Shown here one piece after another: positions 25,256-33,977 of a stretch of DNA of 64,000 bases. Positions within the stretch are counted from its first letter, which is position 1. The number at the start of each line of letters is the position of its first letter. A program made the position numbers and the translations under genes. Source of the stretch: Stakelama pacifica. GTDB taxonomy: Bacteria; Pseudomonadota; Alphaproteobacteria; Sphingomonadales; Sphingomonadaceae. The notes beneath the pieces were generated by a model. It was given only the letters and a program-made list of their open reading frames with translations. It had not been told where the DNA came from and did no database searches. Where the stretch lies: assembly GCF_004361835.1 (NCBI RefSeq), contig NZ_SNWD01000002.1:372001-436000 (forward strand), written 5' to 3'.

Positions 25256-26580
25256 TTGCCGAGATCGGCGTAGACGCGTGAGACGATCTCGCGCCGCAGC
25301 GGCCATTTGTCGGCCGGGATATAATTGACCATCACCGTGCCACGCACCTGCTTTTCAGGGTCAACCCAGGCGATCGTACCGGCAGCGCCGCCCCAGCCAT
25401 AGGTGCCCTTGCCCGGCCCGCCGGGCACATCCTCCAGATAGACCGAACCGCCCGCGCCATAGCCGGTTTTCGGACCCGCCGATCCGCCGGTCGCGCCATC
25501 GACGCTGGAATAGGTGACGCCTTGCGGAAGCAGGTTCGACATTGCGAGCTTCACCGTTTCGGGCTTCATCACCTGCGCCCCGTCGAGCGTGCCGCCATTT
25601 TGCAGCATGTGGAGGAACCGGTCGTAATCGCGCGCCGACATGACCAACCCCGCCCCGCCATAAGGAAAGCTGGGCGGATCGAGAAAGACCGAATTGGCAC
25701 CGGGATCGACCGCCACACGGCTGTCGCCCATCCAGATATAATTGGTGGCGAGCCGCGCCTTCTGATCGGCGGGGACCGTCCAATAGGTCGATTCCATTTT
25801 GAGCGGGGTGAGAATCCGCGTCTGGACATAGCGGTCGAACGGCATGCCGCTCGCTACTTCGATCACCCGGCCCATCAGGTCGAGCCCGATCGAATAGCTC
25901 CATTTCGTCCCCGGATCTGCGATCAGCGGCAATTTGGCGAGGCGGTCGGCGAATTCCTCCAGCGAGGCCGGACGAGTCGCGCGCACCCCCTGTTCATATC
26001 CCCGGCTGAGCGTTGCGGGGAGAATGCCGTTCTTTTCATATTCCTTCAGCAGCGCGCCCTTGGTCACGATCGAATAGCCGAGCCCCGCCGTGTGCGTGAG
26101 CAGGTTGCGGATCGTCATCTGCCGCTTTGCCGGGCGCGTTTCCAGACTGTCGGTATCGGGCGCGACGAGCACCTTCATATCCTTAAAGGCCGGAATGAAA
26201 TCGCTCACCGGCTGGTCGAGCGACATTTTGCCGTCCTCGATCAGCGTCATCGCCGCCATCGCGGTGATCGGCTTGGTCATCGAATAGACGCGCCACAAGG
26301 TATCGGGAGTCGCCGCCGTGTCGCTGTCATCGGCGATCCGGCCTTCGGTCACGAACGTCGGCGCATCGCCGTCCGCGCCGACCGCGATGACGATCCCCGG
26401 AGCCCGGTCGTCATTGACGAATTGCTTGGCAAAGGCAGCGGTACGCGGCAGCTCGATCGCCTTTGCCGAAACGCCCTCATGCGTCTGGGGCGCCGGTGTC
26501 TTTCCCTGTTCGGCAAGCGCTGCGCCGGGCGCGATCGCGACCATCGCCGCCAGTGCAAGTCCGAGCCGAATGTTCACCAT
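25252..26580 (-). CDS. Exported serine hydrolase of the beta-lactamase/class C family
   Basis: 442 residues with an N-terminal signal peptide (LGLALAAMVAIAPGAALA). The active site SxxK is SMTK in LWRVYSMTKPITAMAAMTLIEDG; the YxN-like element is YSIG in TKWSYSIGLDLMGRVIE; the C-terminal WGGAAGTIAWVDPEKQ corresponds to the HxG/KTG region. Members are esterases, D-aminopeptidases or peptidoglycan-related enzymes as often as beta-lactamases, so resistance should not be assumed. The start overlaps mutY's end by seven bases, with AAGGAAAC before the ATG. Confidence 0.85.
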   Translation of the reverse strand: MVNIRLGLALAAMVAIAPGAALAEQGKTPAPQTHEGVSAKAIELPRTAAFAKQFVNDDRAPGIVIAVGADGDAPTFVTEGRIADDSDTAATPDTLWRVYSMTKPITAMAAMTLIEDGKMSLDQPVSDFIPAFKDMKVLVAPDTDSLETRPAKRQMTIRNLLTHTAGLGYSIVTKGALLKEYEKNGILPATLSRGYEQGVRATRPASLEEFADRLAKLPLIADPGTKWSYSIGLDLMGRVIEVASGMPFDRYVQTRILTPLKMESTYWTVPADQKARLATNYIWMGDSRVAVDPGANSVFLDPPSFPYGGAGLVMSARDYDRFLHMLQNGGTLDGAQVMKPETVKLAMSNLLPQGVTYSSVDGATGGSAGPKTGYGAGGSVYLEDVPGGPGKGTYGWGGAAGTIAWVDPEKQVRGTVMVNYIPADKWPLRREIVSRVYADLGK

Positions 26581-27626
26581 CTTGTTTCCTTCATGATCCT
26601 GGCCGCCTTTGCGAACACGGTGGGCAGCCCGGCCGACTCCAGATCGGCTATCGGCCACCATTCCCCGACATTGTCCCCGATGTGCCCCGTGACATCGGAT
26701 GCCGCAAGCACAGCCTCAAGGGTAAAATGGGTGAAGCCATGCTGAACGATCCTTTCGGTCATCACCCATTCGGCATCGACCGGCGCACCGGCAAGTCCGG
26801 GCGCATCATCCTGCCAGGGGCCGGTGGGCAGCGCGCGCATGCCGCCCAGCATGCCCTTTTCCGGACGGCGCACGAGCAGCACCGAATCGCCGCGCCGCAG
26901 CCAGAAGAATGTCGCCCGGCGATGCGGGCGGGCGCGCTTGCGCTCGCGCCGGGGCCAGCTTTCGGGCTCGCCGCTCCGCTCAGCGGCACAAGCGCCGCTG
27001 AGCGGACATAACAGGCAGCGCGGCGAGCGCGCAGTGCAGATCGTCGCGCCGAGATCCATCATCGCCTGCGCGAAATCGCCCGCCCGGTCATCGGGCGTGA
27101 TCGTGTCGGTTAGCGCGCGTATCTCCGGCTTTGCGCGCGGCAAGGGCGTTTCGAGCGCGGCAAGGCGAGCTACCACCCGTTCGACATTGGCATCGACCAC
27201 CACCGCGCGCCTGCCGAACGCGATCGCGGCGACGGCAGCGGCAGTATAGTCCCCCACGCCGGGAAGCGCGCGCAGCGCCGCCTCGCTATCGGGCAGCCGC
27301 CCGCCATGGTCGTTCGCGACTGCGCGCGCGCAGGCGAGCATGTTGCGCGCACGGGCATAATAGCCAAGCCCCGCCCATGCCGCCATCACATCCGCATCCT
27401 CCGCCGCCGCGAGCGCAGCGAAATCGGGCCAGCGGCGGGTGAAAGTTTCGAAATAAGGCTTCACCGTCGCGACCTGCGTTTGTTGCAGCATCACCTCGGA
27501 CAGCCAGATGCGATAGGGGTCGCCGCGCGGCGCGCCGGGCGGGCTGCGCCAGGGCAGGACGCGCGCATGGCGGTCATACCATTTGAGAAGAAGCGCGGCG
27601 ATCGTCGAAGGAAGCTTGGCGGGCAC
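26574..27626 (-). CDS. mutY: A/G-specific adenine glycosylase
   Basis: Removes adenine mispaired with 8-oxoguanine; about 350 residues. WLSEVMLQQTQVATVKPYFETF and the helix-hairpin-helix LPGVGDYTAAAVAAIAFG are classic, and the catalytic Asp follows in VDANVERVVARL. The 4Fe-4S cluster ligands are CTARSPRCLLCPLSGAC (C-x6-C-x2-C-x5-C). The C-terminal NUDIX-like recognition domain is present. No good ATG exists at the family start; the GTG at 27626 (VPAKLPSTIAALLLKWYDRHAR) is the best choice, with a weak ribosome-binding site. Divergent from the DUF721 gene by 27 bases. Confidence 0.93.
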   Translation of the reverse strand: MPAKLPSTIAALLLKWYDRHARVLPWRSPPGAPRGDPYRIWLSEVMLQQTQVATVKPYFETFTRRWPDFAALAAAEDADVMAAWAGLGYYARARNMLACARAVANDHGGRLPDSEAALRALPGVGDYTAAAVAAIAFGRRAVVVDANVERVVARLAALETPLPRAKPEIRALTDTITPDDRAGDFAQAMMDLGATICTARSPRCLLCPLSGACAAERSGEPESWPRRERKRARPHRRATFFWLRRGDSVLLVRRPEKGMLGGMRALPTGPWQDDAPGLAGAPVDAEWVMTERIVQHGFTHFTLEAVLAASDVTGHIGDNVGEWWPIADLESAGLPTVFAKAARIMKETRW

Positions 27627-27653
27627 GCGCTGCCTATGGCATGGAGAATCGCG

Positions 27654-28190
27654 ATGACGAAGAGCGCAAAGACAAATTCGGGAAAAACTGTCGCCGGTGA
27701 CCGGCGATACGGCCATGCGCGCGCACTGTCGGACCTGCTGCCCGGCGTCGGCCGCGCGGCATTTCGCCGCTATGGCTTTGTCCAGAGCGCGATCGTCAGC
27801 CGCTGGCCCGAAATCGTCGGGGAGCGCTATGCCCGTGTTTCTGCACCCGAATCGATCCGCTTTCCGCGCGGCGAACGCACCGAAGGGGTGCTGAGCCTGA
27901 CCGTCGCCAGCGCGCATGTGACGATGATGCAGCATATCGCGCCCGAAATTATCGAGCGGGTGAACCGCTTTTTCGGCTATCCCGCCGTCGCCCGGGTCCA
28001 GTTCCGGCAGGGCGTGGTCGCGCGGGCAAAGCATCGCCCGCGCGCCGCTCCGGTGCCGCAGGCCCATTCCGAACTCGGCGAGGGATTGCGGACGATCGCC
28101 GATCCTGAGCTTCGCGAAGTGCTGGGCGCACTGGCGCTCAGCGTCGAGCGGCCGGTGGTGAACATCCCCCATTTAGGAAAGATCAGTTGA
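27654..28190 (+). CDS. DUF721 protein (DciA-like)
   Basis: 178 residues. The DUF721 core is RALSDLLPGVGRAAFRRYGFVQSAIVSRWPEIVGERYARVSAPESIRFPRG...GVLSLTVASAHVTMMQHIAPEIIERVNRFFGYPAVARVQFRQG. DciA, the better-known DUF721 protein, loads the replicative helicase; this alphaproteobacterial member is more distant, so that role is only suggested. It overlaps the next gene by four bases (GATGA-type), and the mutY/DUF721/DsbA/smc order is conserved in the class. Confidence 0.78.
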   Translation: MTKSAKTNSGKTVAGDRRYGHARALSDLLPGVGRAAFRRYGFVQSAIVSRWPEIVGERYARVSAPESIRFPRGERTEGVLSLTVASAHVTMMQHIAPEIIERVNRFFGYPAVARVQFRQGVVARAKHRPRAAPVPQAHSELGEGLRTIADPELREVLGALALSVERPVVNIPHLGKIS

Positions 28191-28852
28191 TGCGCCTGTT
28201 GCTCGCGCTGTTTGCCCTCCTGCTTACGTTCGGTGCCCCTGCCCTTGCGCAGGAGGCGGCAAAGGCCCCGGCAGTGTCGCAGGAGGGGGTCGACCTCGTC
28301 CTCGGCAATCCCGCCGCTTCGGTGACGTTCGATGAATATCTGAGCTATACCTGCCCGCATTGCGCGCATTTCAATGCAGAAGCAGGCCCCGCGATCGAGG
28401 ATATGGCGGCAAAGGGCGTGCTTCGCGTCCGCCTGATCCCTGCGGTGCGCGACCCGCTCGACATTGCCGAGGCGATGCTGGTGCGCTGCGCCGCGCCCGC
28501 CCACGCACTGACGCTGCACCATGCGTTTTTTGCCGGCCATGAGGATCTGTATAACGCCGCGCGGCGCGTTCCCGCTTTCTATACCGATATGGCCACCGCG
28601 AAGAGCGGCGATATCGCAGCGGTGGCAGCAGCGGCGGGGCTTGCCGACATTGCGAAGACCGGCGGGATCGACGCTGCCGCTTATACCGCCTGCCTTGGCG
28701 ATCAGCAGGCGCTGTCGACGCTGCAATCCTCGGCGATGGACAGCTGGAAGAAAATCGAAGGCACGCCCAGCTTCGCGATCAACGGCACCCTGCTTGACGC
28801 CAATGACTGGCCGACGGTGCAAAAGCGGCTTGAGGCGGCGCTTTCCCGCTAA
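28187..28852 (+). CDS. DsbA-family thiol:disulfide protein (CPHC)
   Basis: 221 residues with a cleavable signal (LLALFALLLTFGAPALA). The thioredoxin-fold active site is YTCPHCAHF and the cis-proline loop is EGTPSFAINGTL; a long helical insertion lies between, as in the DsbA/DsbG-like alphaproteobacterial family. Periplasmic oxidase or isomerase activity is likely; the exact direction is not decided by the sequence. Second gene of the DUF721-DsbA-DsbA-smc cluster. Confidence 0.88.
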   Translation: MMRLLLALFALLLTFGAPALAQEAAKAPAVSQEGVDLVLGNPAASVTFDEYLSYTCPHCAHFNAEAGPAIEDMAAKGVLRVRLIPAVRDPLDIAEAMLVRCAAPAHALTLHHAFFAGHEDLYNAARRVPAFYTDMATAKSGDIAAVAAAAGLADIAKTGGIDAAAYTACLGDQQALSTLQSSAMDSWKKIEGTPSFAINGTLLDANDWPTVQKRLEAALSR

Positions 28853-28888
28853 CATCCACATTCCGACTTGTTCAGGAGATTAGGTTCG

Positions 28889-29629
28889 ATGCGTTTCTGG
28901 ATTCTGGCCGCGCCGCTGATGCTGTTGGCGGCATGTTCGGGTAGCGGCGAGGCGAACGGCAATGCCGCGTCCGACACTGCCGCAGCGCCGGTCGCTGCAG
29001 TGAAGCCGCCCGAGGGCAAACAGTGGCGCGACGTGGTCAGCGCGACCGATCTCGGCATGCGGATGGGCAATCCCGATGCGCCGATCAAGCTGATCGAATA
29101 TGGATCGCGCATGTGCCCGACCTGCCGCAAATTCGAACAGGACGGCTTTGACCCCCTGATCAGCAATTATGTGAACAGCGGCAAAGTGAGCTTCGAATTC
29201 CGCGATTATCTCGTCCATGGCGCGCTCGACCTGCCGACCACGATCCTCGGCGAATGCGTGTCCGGCGACGCCTTTTTCCCGATTCTGGAGCAGATGTTCC
29301 AGGCACAGCCCGAATTTGCCGACAAATTCACCAATATGTCGGAGGCGGAGAAAAATTCGATCCAGTCAATGGATTCGAACGCCATCGCCCTGATGCTGGC
29401 GCAGAAGATGGACGTGATCGACTTCATGCAGAAGCGCGGCATGACCGCCGAAAAGGCGCGCGCCTGCCTTGCCGACAAGGGCACGATCCAGAAGCTCGCC
29501 GACCGGATGGGCGAAGCCGCGAAGATGGGCGTCAGCGGTACGCCCAGCTTCTTCCTGAACGGCAAGCAGGTCGAGGACGCCGTCACCTGGGACCAGCTTG
29601 AGCCGAAGCTGAAGGCGGCAGGCGCCTGA
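28889..29629 (+). CDS. DsbA-family lipoprotein (CPTC)
   Basis: 246 residues. The lipobox LLAAC predicts an anchored lipoprotein. The active site is RMCPTCRKFEQDGFD and the cis-proline region SGTPSFFLNGKQVED, typical of the DSBA-like thioredoxin family (DsbA/BdbD-like). It is a diverged paralogue of the gene just upstream but with a different CxxC dipeptide and anchoring, suggesting that the two act at different places or on different substrates. The ATG at 28889 has AGGAGA upstream; an in-frame TTG at 28868 is less likely. Confidence 0.87.
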   Translation: MRFWILAAPLMLLAACSGSGEANGNAASDTAAAPVAAVKPPEGKQWRDVVSATDLGMRMGNPDAPIKLIEYGSRMCPTCRKFEQDGFDPLISNYVNSGKVSFEFRDYLVHGALDLPTTILGECVSGDAFFPILEQMFQAQPEFADKFTNMSEAEKNSIQSMDSNAIALMLAQKMDVIDFMQKRGMTAEKARACLADKGTIQKLADRMGEAAKMGVSGTPSFFLNGKQVEDAVTWDQLEPKLKAAGA

Positions 29630-29652
29630 TCGCGCGATAAGGATATGCGCGG

Positions 29653-32600
29653 GTGCAGATAAAGAGGCTGCGGCTTTCGGGCTTCAAAAGCTTTGTCGAA
29701 CCCGCCGACCTGCGCATCGAACCGGGGCTGACCGGCGTGGTCGGTCCCAATGGCTGCGGCAAATCCAACCTGCTGGAGGCGCTGCGCTGGGCGATGGGCG
29801 AGAACAGCGCCAAATCCATGCGCGGTTCGGGCATGGAGGATGTGATCTTCGCCGGGACCAGCCGCCGACCGCAACGCGATTTCGCCGAAGTGTCGATCCT
29901 TGCCGAGGAAGTCGGCGGCACCGACGGTGATGAAGTCGAGATCGTCCGCCGGATCGAACGCGGTGCGGGCTCCGCGTATCGGATCAACGGCCGCGATGTC
30001 CGGGCAAAGGATGTCGCGCTGCTCTTCGCCGATGCAGCGACCGGCGCGCATTCGCCCGCCCTTGTCAGTCAGGGGCGGATCAGCGCGGTGATCTCCGCCA
30101 AGCCCGAACAACGGCGGCAGATGCTCGAAGAGGCTGCCGGGATCGCCGGGCTGCATGTCCGGCGCAGGGATGCCGAGCAGCGGCTGCGCGCGACCGAGAC
30201 CAATCTCGCCCGGCTCGACGAAATCATCGCTGATCAGGACTCTCGCGCCGCCGCGCTGAAACGTCAGGCGCGGCAGGCGGAAAAATATCGCCGCCTGACC
30301 GACGACATCCGGATTGCCGAAGGGCGGATGATCTTTGCGCGCTGGCGCGATGCTGCGGAAGCGGAAAAGGTGGCGAAGGCCGAGGCGAAAGCCGCCGATT
30401 CGCTGGTCGCCGAACGTGCCGAAGCGCAGGAAGCGGCCGCAGCGCATCAGCGTCAGGCGGCCGAGGCGCTGGCCGAGGCGCGCTCCGCCGCATTTGCCGC
30501 GCGTGATGCCGCCAATGCCGCGCGCCACCGGCTGGAAGTGCTGGAGACCGAGCGCGATACGGTGAGGCGGCGGCTCGCCGAACTCGATGCCGGACAGGCG
30601 CGGATCGCGGCGGACCGCGAACGTGAGGGCGAGCTCGCCAGGGATGCGAGCGCCGCCATTGCGCGCCTGACGGCCGAGGCGAAGCAGCTCGATCAGGCGA
30701 TCGCCGATGCCGCGACCCGGATACCGGAGGCGGATGCAGCGCTTGCCCGCGCCGAACGCGAATCGCGCGATGCCGAAGTGGCGCTCGCTCAGGCGCTGGC
30801 CGAGCAGGCGCGCGAAAGCGCCGACGCGCGGGTGGCGCAGGCTGCGCTTGCCGCCGCGCGCGACCGGCGCGACCGGGCGCAGCGCGATGCTGATCGGGTG
30901 GCGGCGGAGATCGCCGCGCTGGGCGATGCCGCACCGCTCGAAGCTGCGCGCGATACTGCCGCCCGGTGTCGGGCCGATGCGCTGACAAAGGGCGAGGCAG
31001 CACGCGATGCGCTTGGCGCAGCCGATGCAGCGCAAGGCGAAGCGCTTGCCCGGCAGGAAGCAGCGCAGACCGGGCGCGCCGCAGCGCATGCCGAACGCGC
31101 CGCGCTGGAAAGCGAAGCGGCGGCGCTGACTAAGGCGACCCGGCAGGACAAGCGGGATCGCGTGCTCGACCGGCTGACCGTCGCGCCGGGTTATGAGCGC
31201 GCGCTGGCTGCGGCGCTGGGCGACGATCTGGAAGCGGGCCTCGACCCGGCGGCGGAGCGCCATTGGGGCGGGGCTGAGCTGCACGCGAGCGACCCTGCTC
31301 CGCCGGCGGGCACGCAAAGGCTGTCGGACCATGTCACCGCACCGGAAGCGCTGGCGCGGCGGCTCGCTTTGTCGCTGGTCGCTGAGACCGATGCCGGGCA
31401 GATGCTCGCGCCGGGACAAAGGCTGGTGACGCTCGCGGGAAACCTGCGCCGCTGGGACGGGTTCGTCGCGAAATCGGGCGGCGCGGCGGCGGCGGAGCGG
31501 CTGGAGCGGCTGAACCGCCTGCGCGCGATCGAGGCGGCGCTTCCGCAAGCCATCGCTGCGGTCGAGGCAGCCGACCGGGCGCGCGAAGCGGCAGCGCAAA
31601 CCCTTGCCGAAGCGCGGGCGCAGGCGAGCGCCGCACGCACCGCGATCGATGCGGCGGACAAGGCAGCACGCGAAGCACTGCGCGAAGAGGATCGCGCGAG
31701 TGCGGCGCTCGAACGGCTGGCGGCACAGCGCAGCGATCTCGACGAGCGGCGCGCGCGCACCCGCCGTGATCTGGACGAGGCGGACGAAGCGCTCGCCGCG
31801 GCGCAAGCGGCGCTCGCCGCGCTTCCCGATGGCAGCGCCATGGCGGAGCGGGTGCGGACGCTGTCGGCGCTTGCCGAAAGCAAGCGCGCGGATGTCGCAT
31901 CGGCGCGCACCGACCGACGGTCGATCGACCGCGATCTTGCGCAGGCGCGCGAACGGGCAAGCGCGGTCGCCGCCGAGATTCGGGGATGGAAGTCGCGCGC
32001 GGGCGAAGCGACCCGGCGGATAGCGGAGATCGACAAGCGCGAGGCCGAACTGGCGCGCGAACGCGAAGCGCTGGCCGACAAGCCCGAAGCGATCGGGGGC
32101 AGGATCGACGCAGCCAGGGCGGCGGTCGAACGCGGCACCAGCGAAGCACAGGCGTCAGCACATGCCGAAGCCGAGGCAGAGGAAGCGCTACGGAGCGTCG
32201 AGGAAAAGGCCCGCACCGCCGCCGAAGCGCTTGCCGAGGCGCGCGAACGACGCGCCGGCGCATCGGCGCGCGCAGAGAGTCAGGAACTGCGCCGGGTGGA
32301 AATGGGTCGGGTCGCGGGCGAGCGCTTCGAATGCCCGCCGCCGCTGCTCCCGCAAAAAGCCGGGTTCGATTCGGCGAGCGTCGCCAGTCCGAAAGAGGAA
32401 TCGACGCGGCACGAGAAGCTGACACTGGAGCGCGAACGAATCGGCCCGGTCAATCTGGTCGCCGAAAGCGAATTGCAGGCGCTGGAAAGCGCCTCCGCCA
32501 CCAATCTGGCCGAGCGCGAGGAACTGGGTCAGGCAGTGAACCGCCTGCGCGGGTCGATCGGCACGCTGAACCGCGAAGGGCGCCAGCGCCTGCTCGCCGC

Positions 32601-33066
32601 ATTCGAGGCAGTGGACGGGCATTTCCAGCGGCTGTTCACCACGCTGTTCAACGGCGGATCAGCGCACCTGCAACTGGTCGATTCGGACGATCCGCTGGAG
32701 GCGGGGCTGGAGATCATGGCGCAGCCGCCGGGCAAGAAATTGCAGTCGCTCACGCTTTTATCGGGCGGCGAACAGGCGCTGACCGCCGTCGCACTGATCT
32801 TCGGCCTGTTCCTCACCAACCCTGCCCCGATCTGCGTGCTCGATGAGGTCGATGCGCCGCTCGACGATGCGAATATCGACCGGTTCTGCGACCTGCTCGA
32901 CCGCATGACCCGCGAAACGCGCACGCGCTACCTGATCGTGACGCACAATGCCGCGACGATGAGCCGCATGCACCGCCTGTTCGGTGTCACCATGGTTGAA
33001 CAGGGGGTGAGCCGGCTGGTCTCGGTAGACCTGGGCATGGCAGAGGAGCTAGTGTCCACATCATGA
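29653..33066 (+). CDS. smc: Chromosome segregation protein SMC
   Basis: Condensin ATPase of 1137 residues. Walker A is VVGPNGCGKSNLLEALRWAMGE, the ABC signature LLSGGEQALTAVALIFGLF and Walker B APICVLDEVDAPLDDANIDRF. Between them lie two very long coiled coils rich in Ala, Arg and Glu and a hinge near residues 500-620. The hinge is compact and coils are short for the family (about 1150-1200 residues), as in other alphaproteobacteria. Starts at a GTG (29653) with AAGGAT upstream. Ends overlapping the YcxB-like gene by four bases. scpA and scpB are not in the window. Confidence 0.95.
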   Translation: MQIKRLRLSGFKSFVEPADLRIEPGLTGVVGPNGCGKSNLLEALRWAMGENSAKSMRGSGMEDVIFAGTSRRPQRDFAEVSILAEEVGGTDGDEVEIVRRIERGAGSAYRINGRDVRAKDVALLFADAATGAHSPALVSQGRISAVISAKPEQRRQMLEEAAGIAGLHVRRRDAEQRLRATETNLARLDEIIADQDSRAAALKRQARQAEKYRRLTDDIRIAEGRMIFARWRDAAEAEKVAKAEAKAADSLVAERAEAQEAAAAHQRQAAEALAEARSAAFAARDAANAARHRLEVLETERDTVRRRLAELDAGQARIAADREREGELARDASAAIARLTAEAKQLDQAIADAATRIPEADAALARAERESRDAEVALAQALAEQARESADARVAQAALAAARDRRDRAQRDADRVAAEIAALGDAAPLEAARDTAARCRADALTKGEAARDALGAADAAQGEALARQEAAQTGRAAAHAERAALESEAAALTKATRQDKRDRVLDRLTVAPGYERALAAALGDDLEAGLDPAAERHWGGAELHASDPAPPAGTQRLSDHVTAPEALARRLALSLVAETDAGQMLAPGQRLVTLAGNLRRWDGFVAKSGGAAAAERLERLNRLRAIEAALPQAIAAVEAADRAREAAAQTLAEARAQASAARTAIDAADKAAREALREEDRASAALERLAAQRSDLDERRARTRRDLDEADEALAAAQAALAALPDGSAMAERVRTLSALAESKRADVASARTDRRSIDRDLAQARERASAVAAEIRGWKSRAGEATRRIAEIDKREAELAREREALADKPEAIGGRIDAARAAVERGTSEAQASAHAEAEAEEALRSVEEKARTAAEALAEARERRAGASARAESQELRRVEMGRVAGERFECPPPLLPQKAGFDSASVASPKEESTRHEKLTLERERIGPVNLVAESELQALESASATNLAEREELGQAVNRLRGSIGTLNREGRQRLLAAFEAVDGHFQRLFTTLFNGGSAHLQLVDSDDPLEAGLEIMAQPPGKKLQSLTLLSGGEQALTAVALIFGLFLTNPAPICVLDEVDAPLDDANIDRFCDLLDRMTRETRTRYLIVTHNAATMSRMHRLFGVTMVEQGVSRLVSVDLGMAEELVSTS

Positions 33067-33590
33067 GCGGCACGGCCACCTATCATCTTACGGCAGAACA
33101 TCTCGCAGCCGGGTACCGGTTCAACGATCGCCTCGCCTGGCGCAAACCGCGCACGCTGTTCGCGGTGGGCATGGCCATTGTGCTTTACACCATGATCTTT
33201 CTGCTTATCGGCGGAGTTTCGGGAATCGCAGCGTTCCGCTCGTTCGTAATCGCCGCAGCGATAATCGGGGGGTTCGTCTTTTTGGTCGTGATGATCCGGA
33301 AATGGCAGATACCGCGTCTGGCGAAGCGCCATTTTGCACAGCACAAGGCCCTTCAGGAGGCGATCAGCCTGTCATGGGATGCCGATTCGATCGAGCTTCG
33401 CCAGCCACGCTCGGTGGGCAATCATGATTGGACCGGGTTCATAAAATGGGGCGAAACGAGCGAGCTTCTGCTGCTCTATCAAACCGATATCATGTTCGTT
33501 CTGGTGCCGATCACCGCCTTGCCTGAACATGGGGCAGAGGAAATCACGACCTTTCTGACGGAGGCCGGCGTGCCGCGCGTTGGGCGCTGA
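33063..33590 (+). CDS. YcxB-like membrane protein
   Basis: 175 residues with two adjacent membrane helices (LFAVGMAIVLYTMIFLLIGG and SFVIAAAIIGGFVFLVVMI) and a C-terminal domain (ISLSWDADSIELRQPRSVGNHDWTGFIKWGETSELLLLYQTDIMFVLVPITALP) that fits the YcxB-like pattern of a PH-like beta fold. Function unknown. The ATG overlaps the smc stop, so it is co-transcribed; convergent with the chorismate mutase gene, eight bases away. Confidence 0.7.
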   Translation: MSGTATYHLTAEHLAAGYRFNDRLAWRKPRTLFAVGMAIVLYTMIFLLIGGVSGIAAFRSFVIAAAIIGGFVFLVVMIRKWQIPRLAKRHFAQHKALQEAISLSWDADSIELRQPRSVGNHDWTGFIKWGETSELLLLYQTDIMFVLVPITALPEHGAEEITTFLTEAGVPRVGR

Positions 33591-33597
33591 ACCGCTA

Positions 33598-33879
33598 TTA
33601 TTCCTCGCGCGCCTTTTGATGGTGGCGAATCACTTCGTCGATCACGAAGCGCAGGAATTTTTCCGAGAATTCGGGATCGAGATCGGCATCGCCGGCAAGA
33701 TTGCGCAGCCGTTCGATCTGCCGCTCCTCACGCCCCGGGTCGGCGGGGGGAAGGCCGTTTTCCGCCTTGTACCGGCCAACCGCCTGCGTGATCTTGAACC
33801 GCTCGGCGAGCATATAGATCAGCGCCGCATCGATATTGTCGATGCTCTGGCGATAGCGTGCAAGCACGTCTTCGGTCAT
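33598..33879 (-). CDS. Chorismate mutase (AroQ type)
   Basis: Rearranges chorismate to prephenate. A 93-residue all-helical domain: LARYRQSIDNIDAALIYMLAERFKITQAVGRYKAENGLPPADPGREERQIERLRNLAGDADLDPEFSEKFLRFVIDEVIRHH. The Arg, Lys and Glu of the AroQ active site are visible (R of RYRQSID, K of RYKAE, E of REERQ). I start at the ATG at 33879 preceded by GGGAGC; ATGs at 33912 and 33939 would add poorly matching residues. It supplies prephenate to the separate PheA at 23480. Confidence 0.9.
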   Translation of the reverse strand: MTEDVLARYRQSIDNIDAALIYMLAERFKITQAVGRYKAENGLPPADPGREERQIERLRNLAGDADLDPEFSEKFLRFVIDEVIRHHQKAREE

Positions 33880-33977
33880 CTGTCGCTCCCACGCATTTAC
33901 GAAAAGCCGCATATCCGTAGCGAAACCGCCCGGCAACACTTGCGTTTATCGCGCGGTCGCGCCACATCGCCAAATCG

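Noticed and set aside
25252-26580. Calling this a beta-lactamase resistance gene
   Set aside because: The SxxK family is mostly esterases and peptidases; only the fold can be supported.
29206-31806. Minus-strand open frame of 866 codons opposite smc
   Set aside because: Composition is Arg/Gly/Leu-rich and lacks domains; it mirrors the coiled-coil codon pattern of smc.
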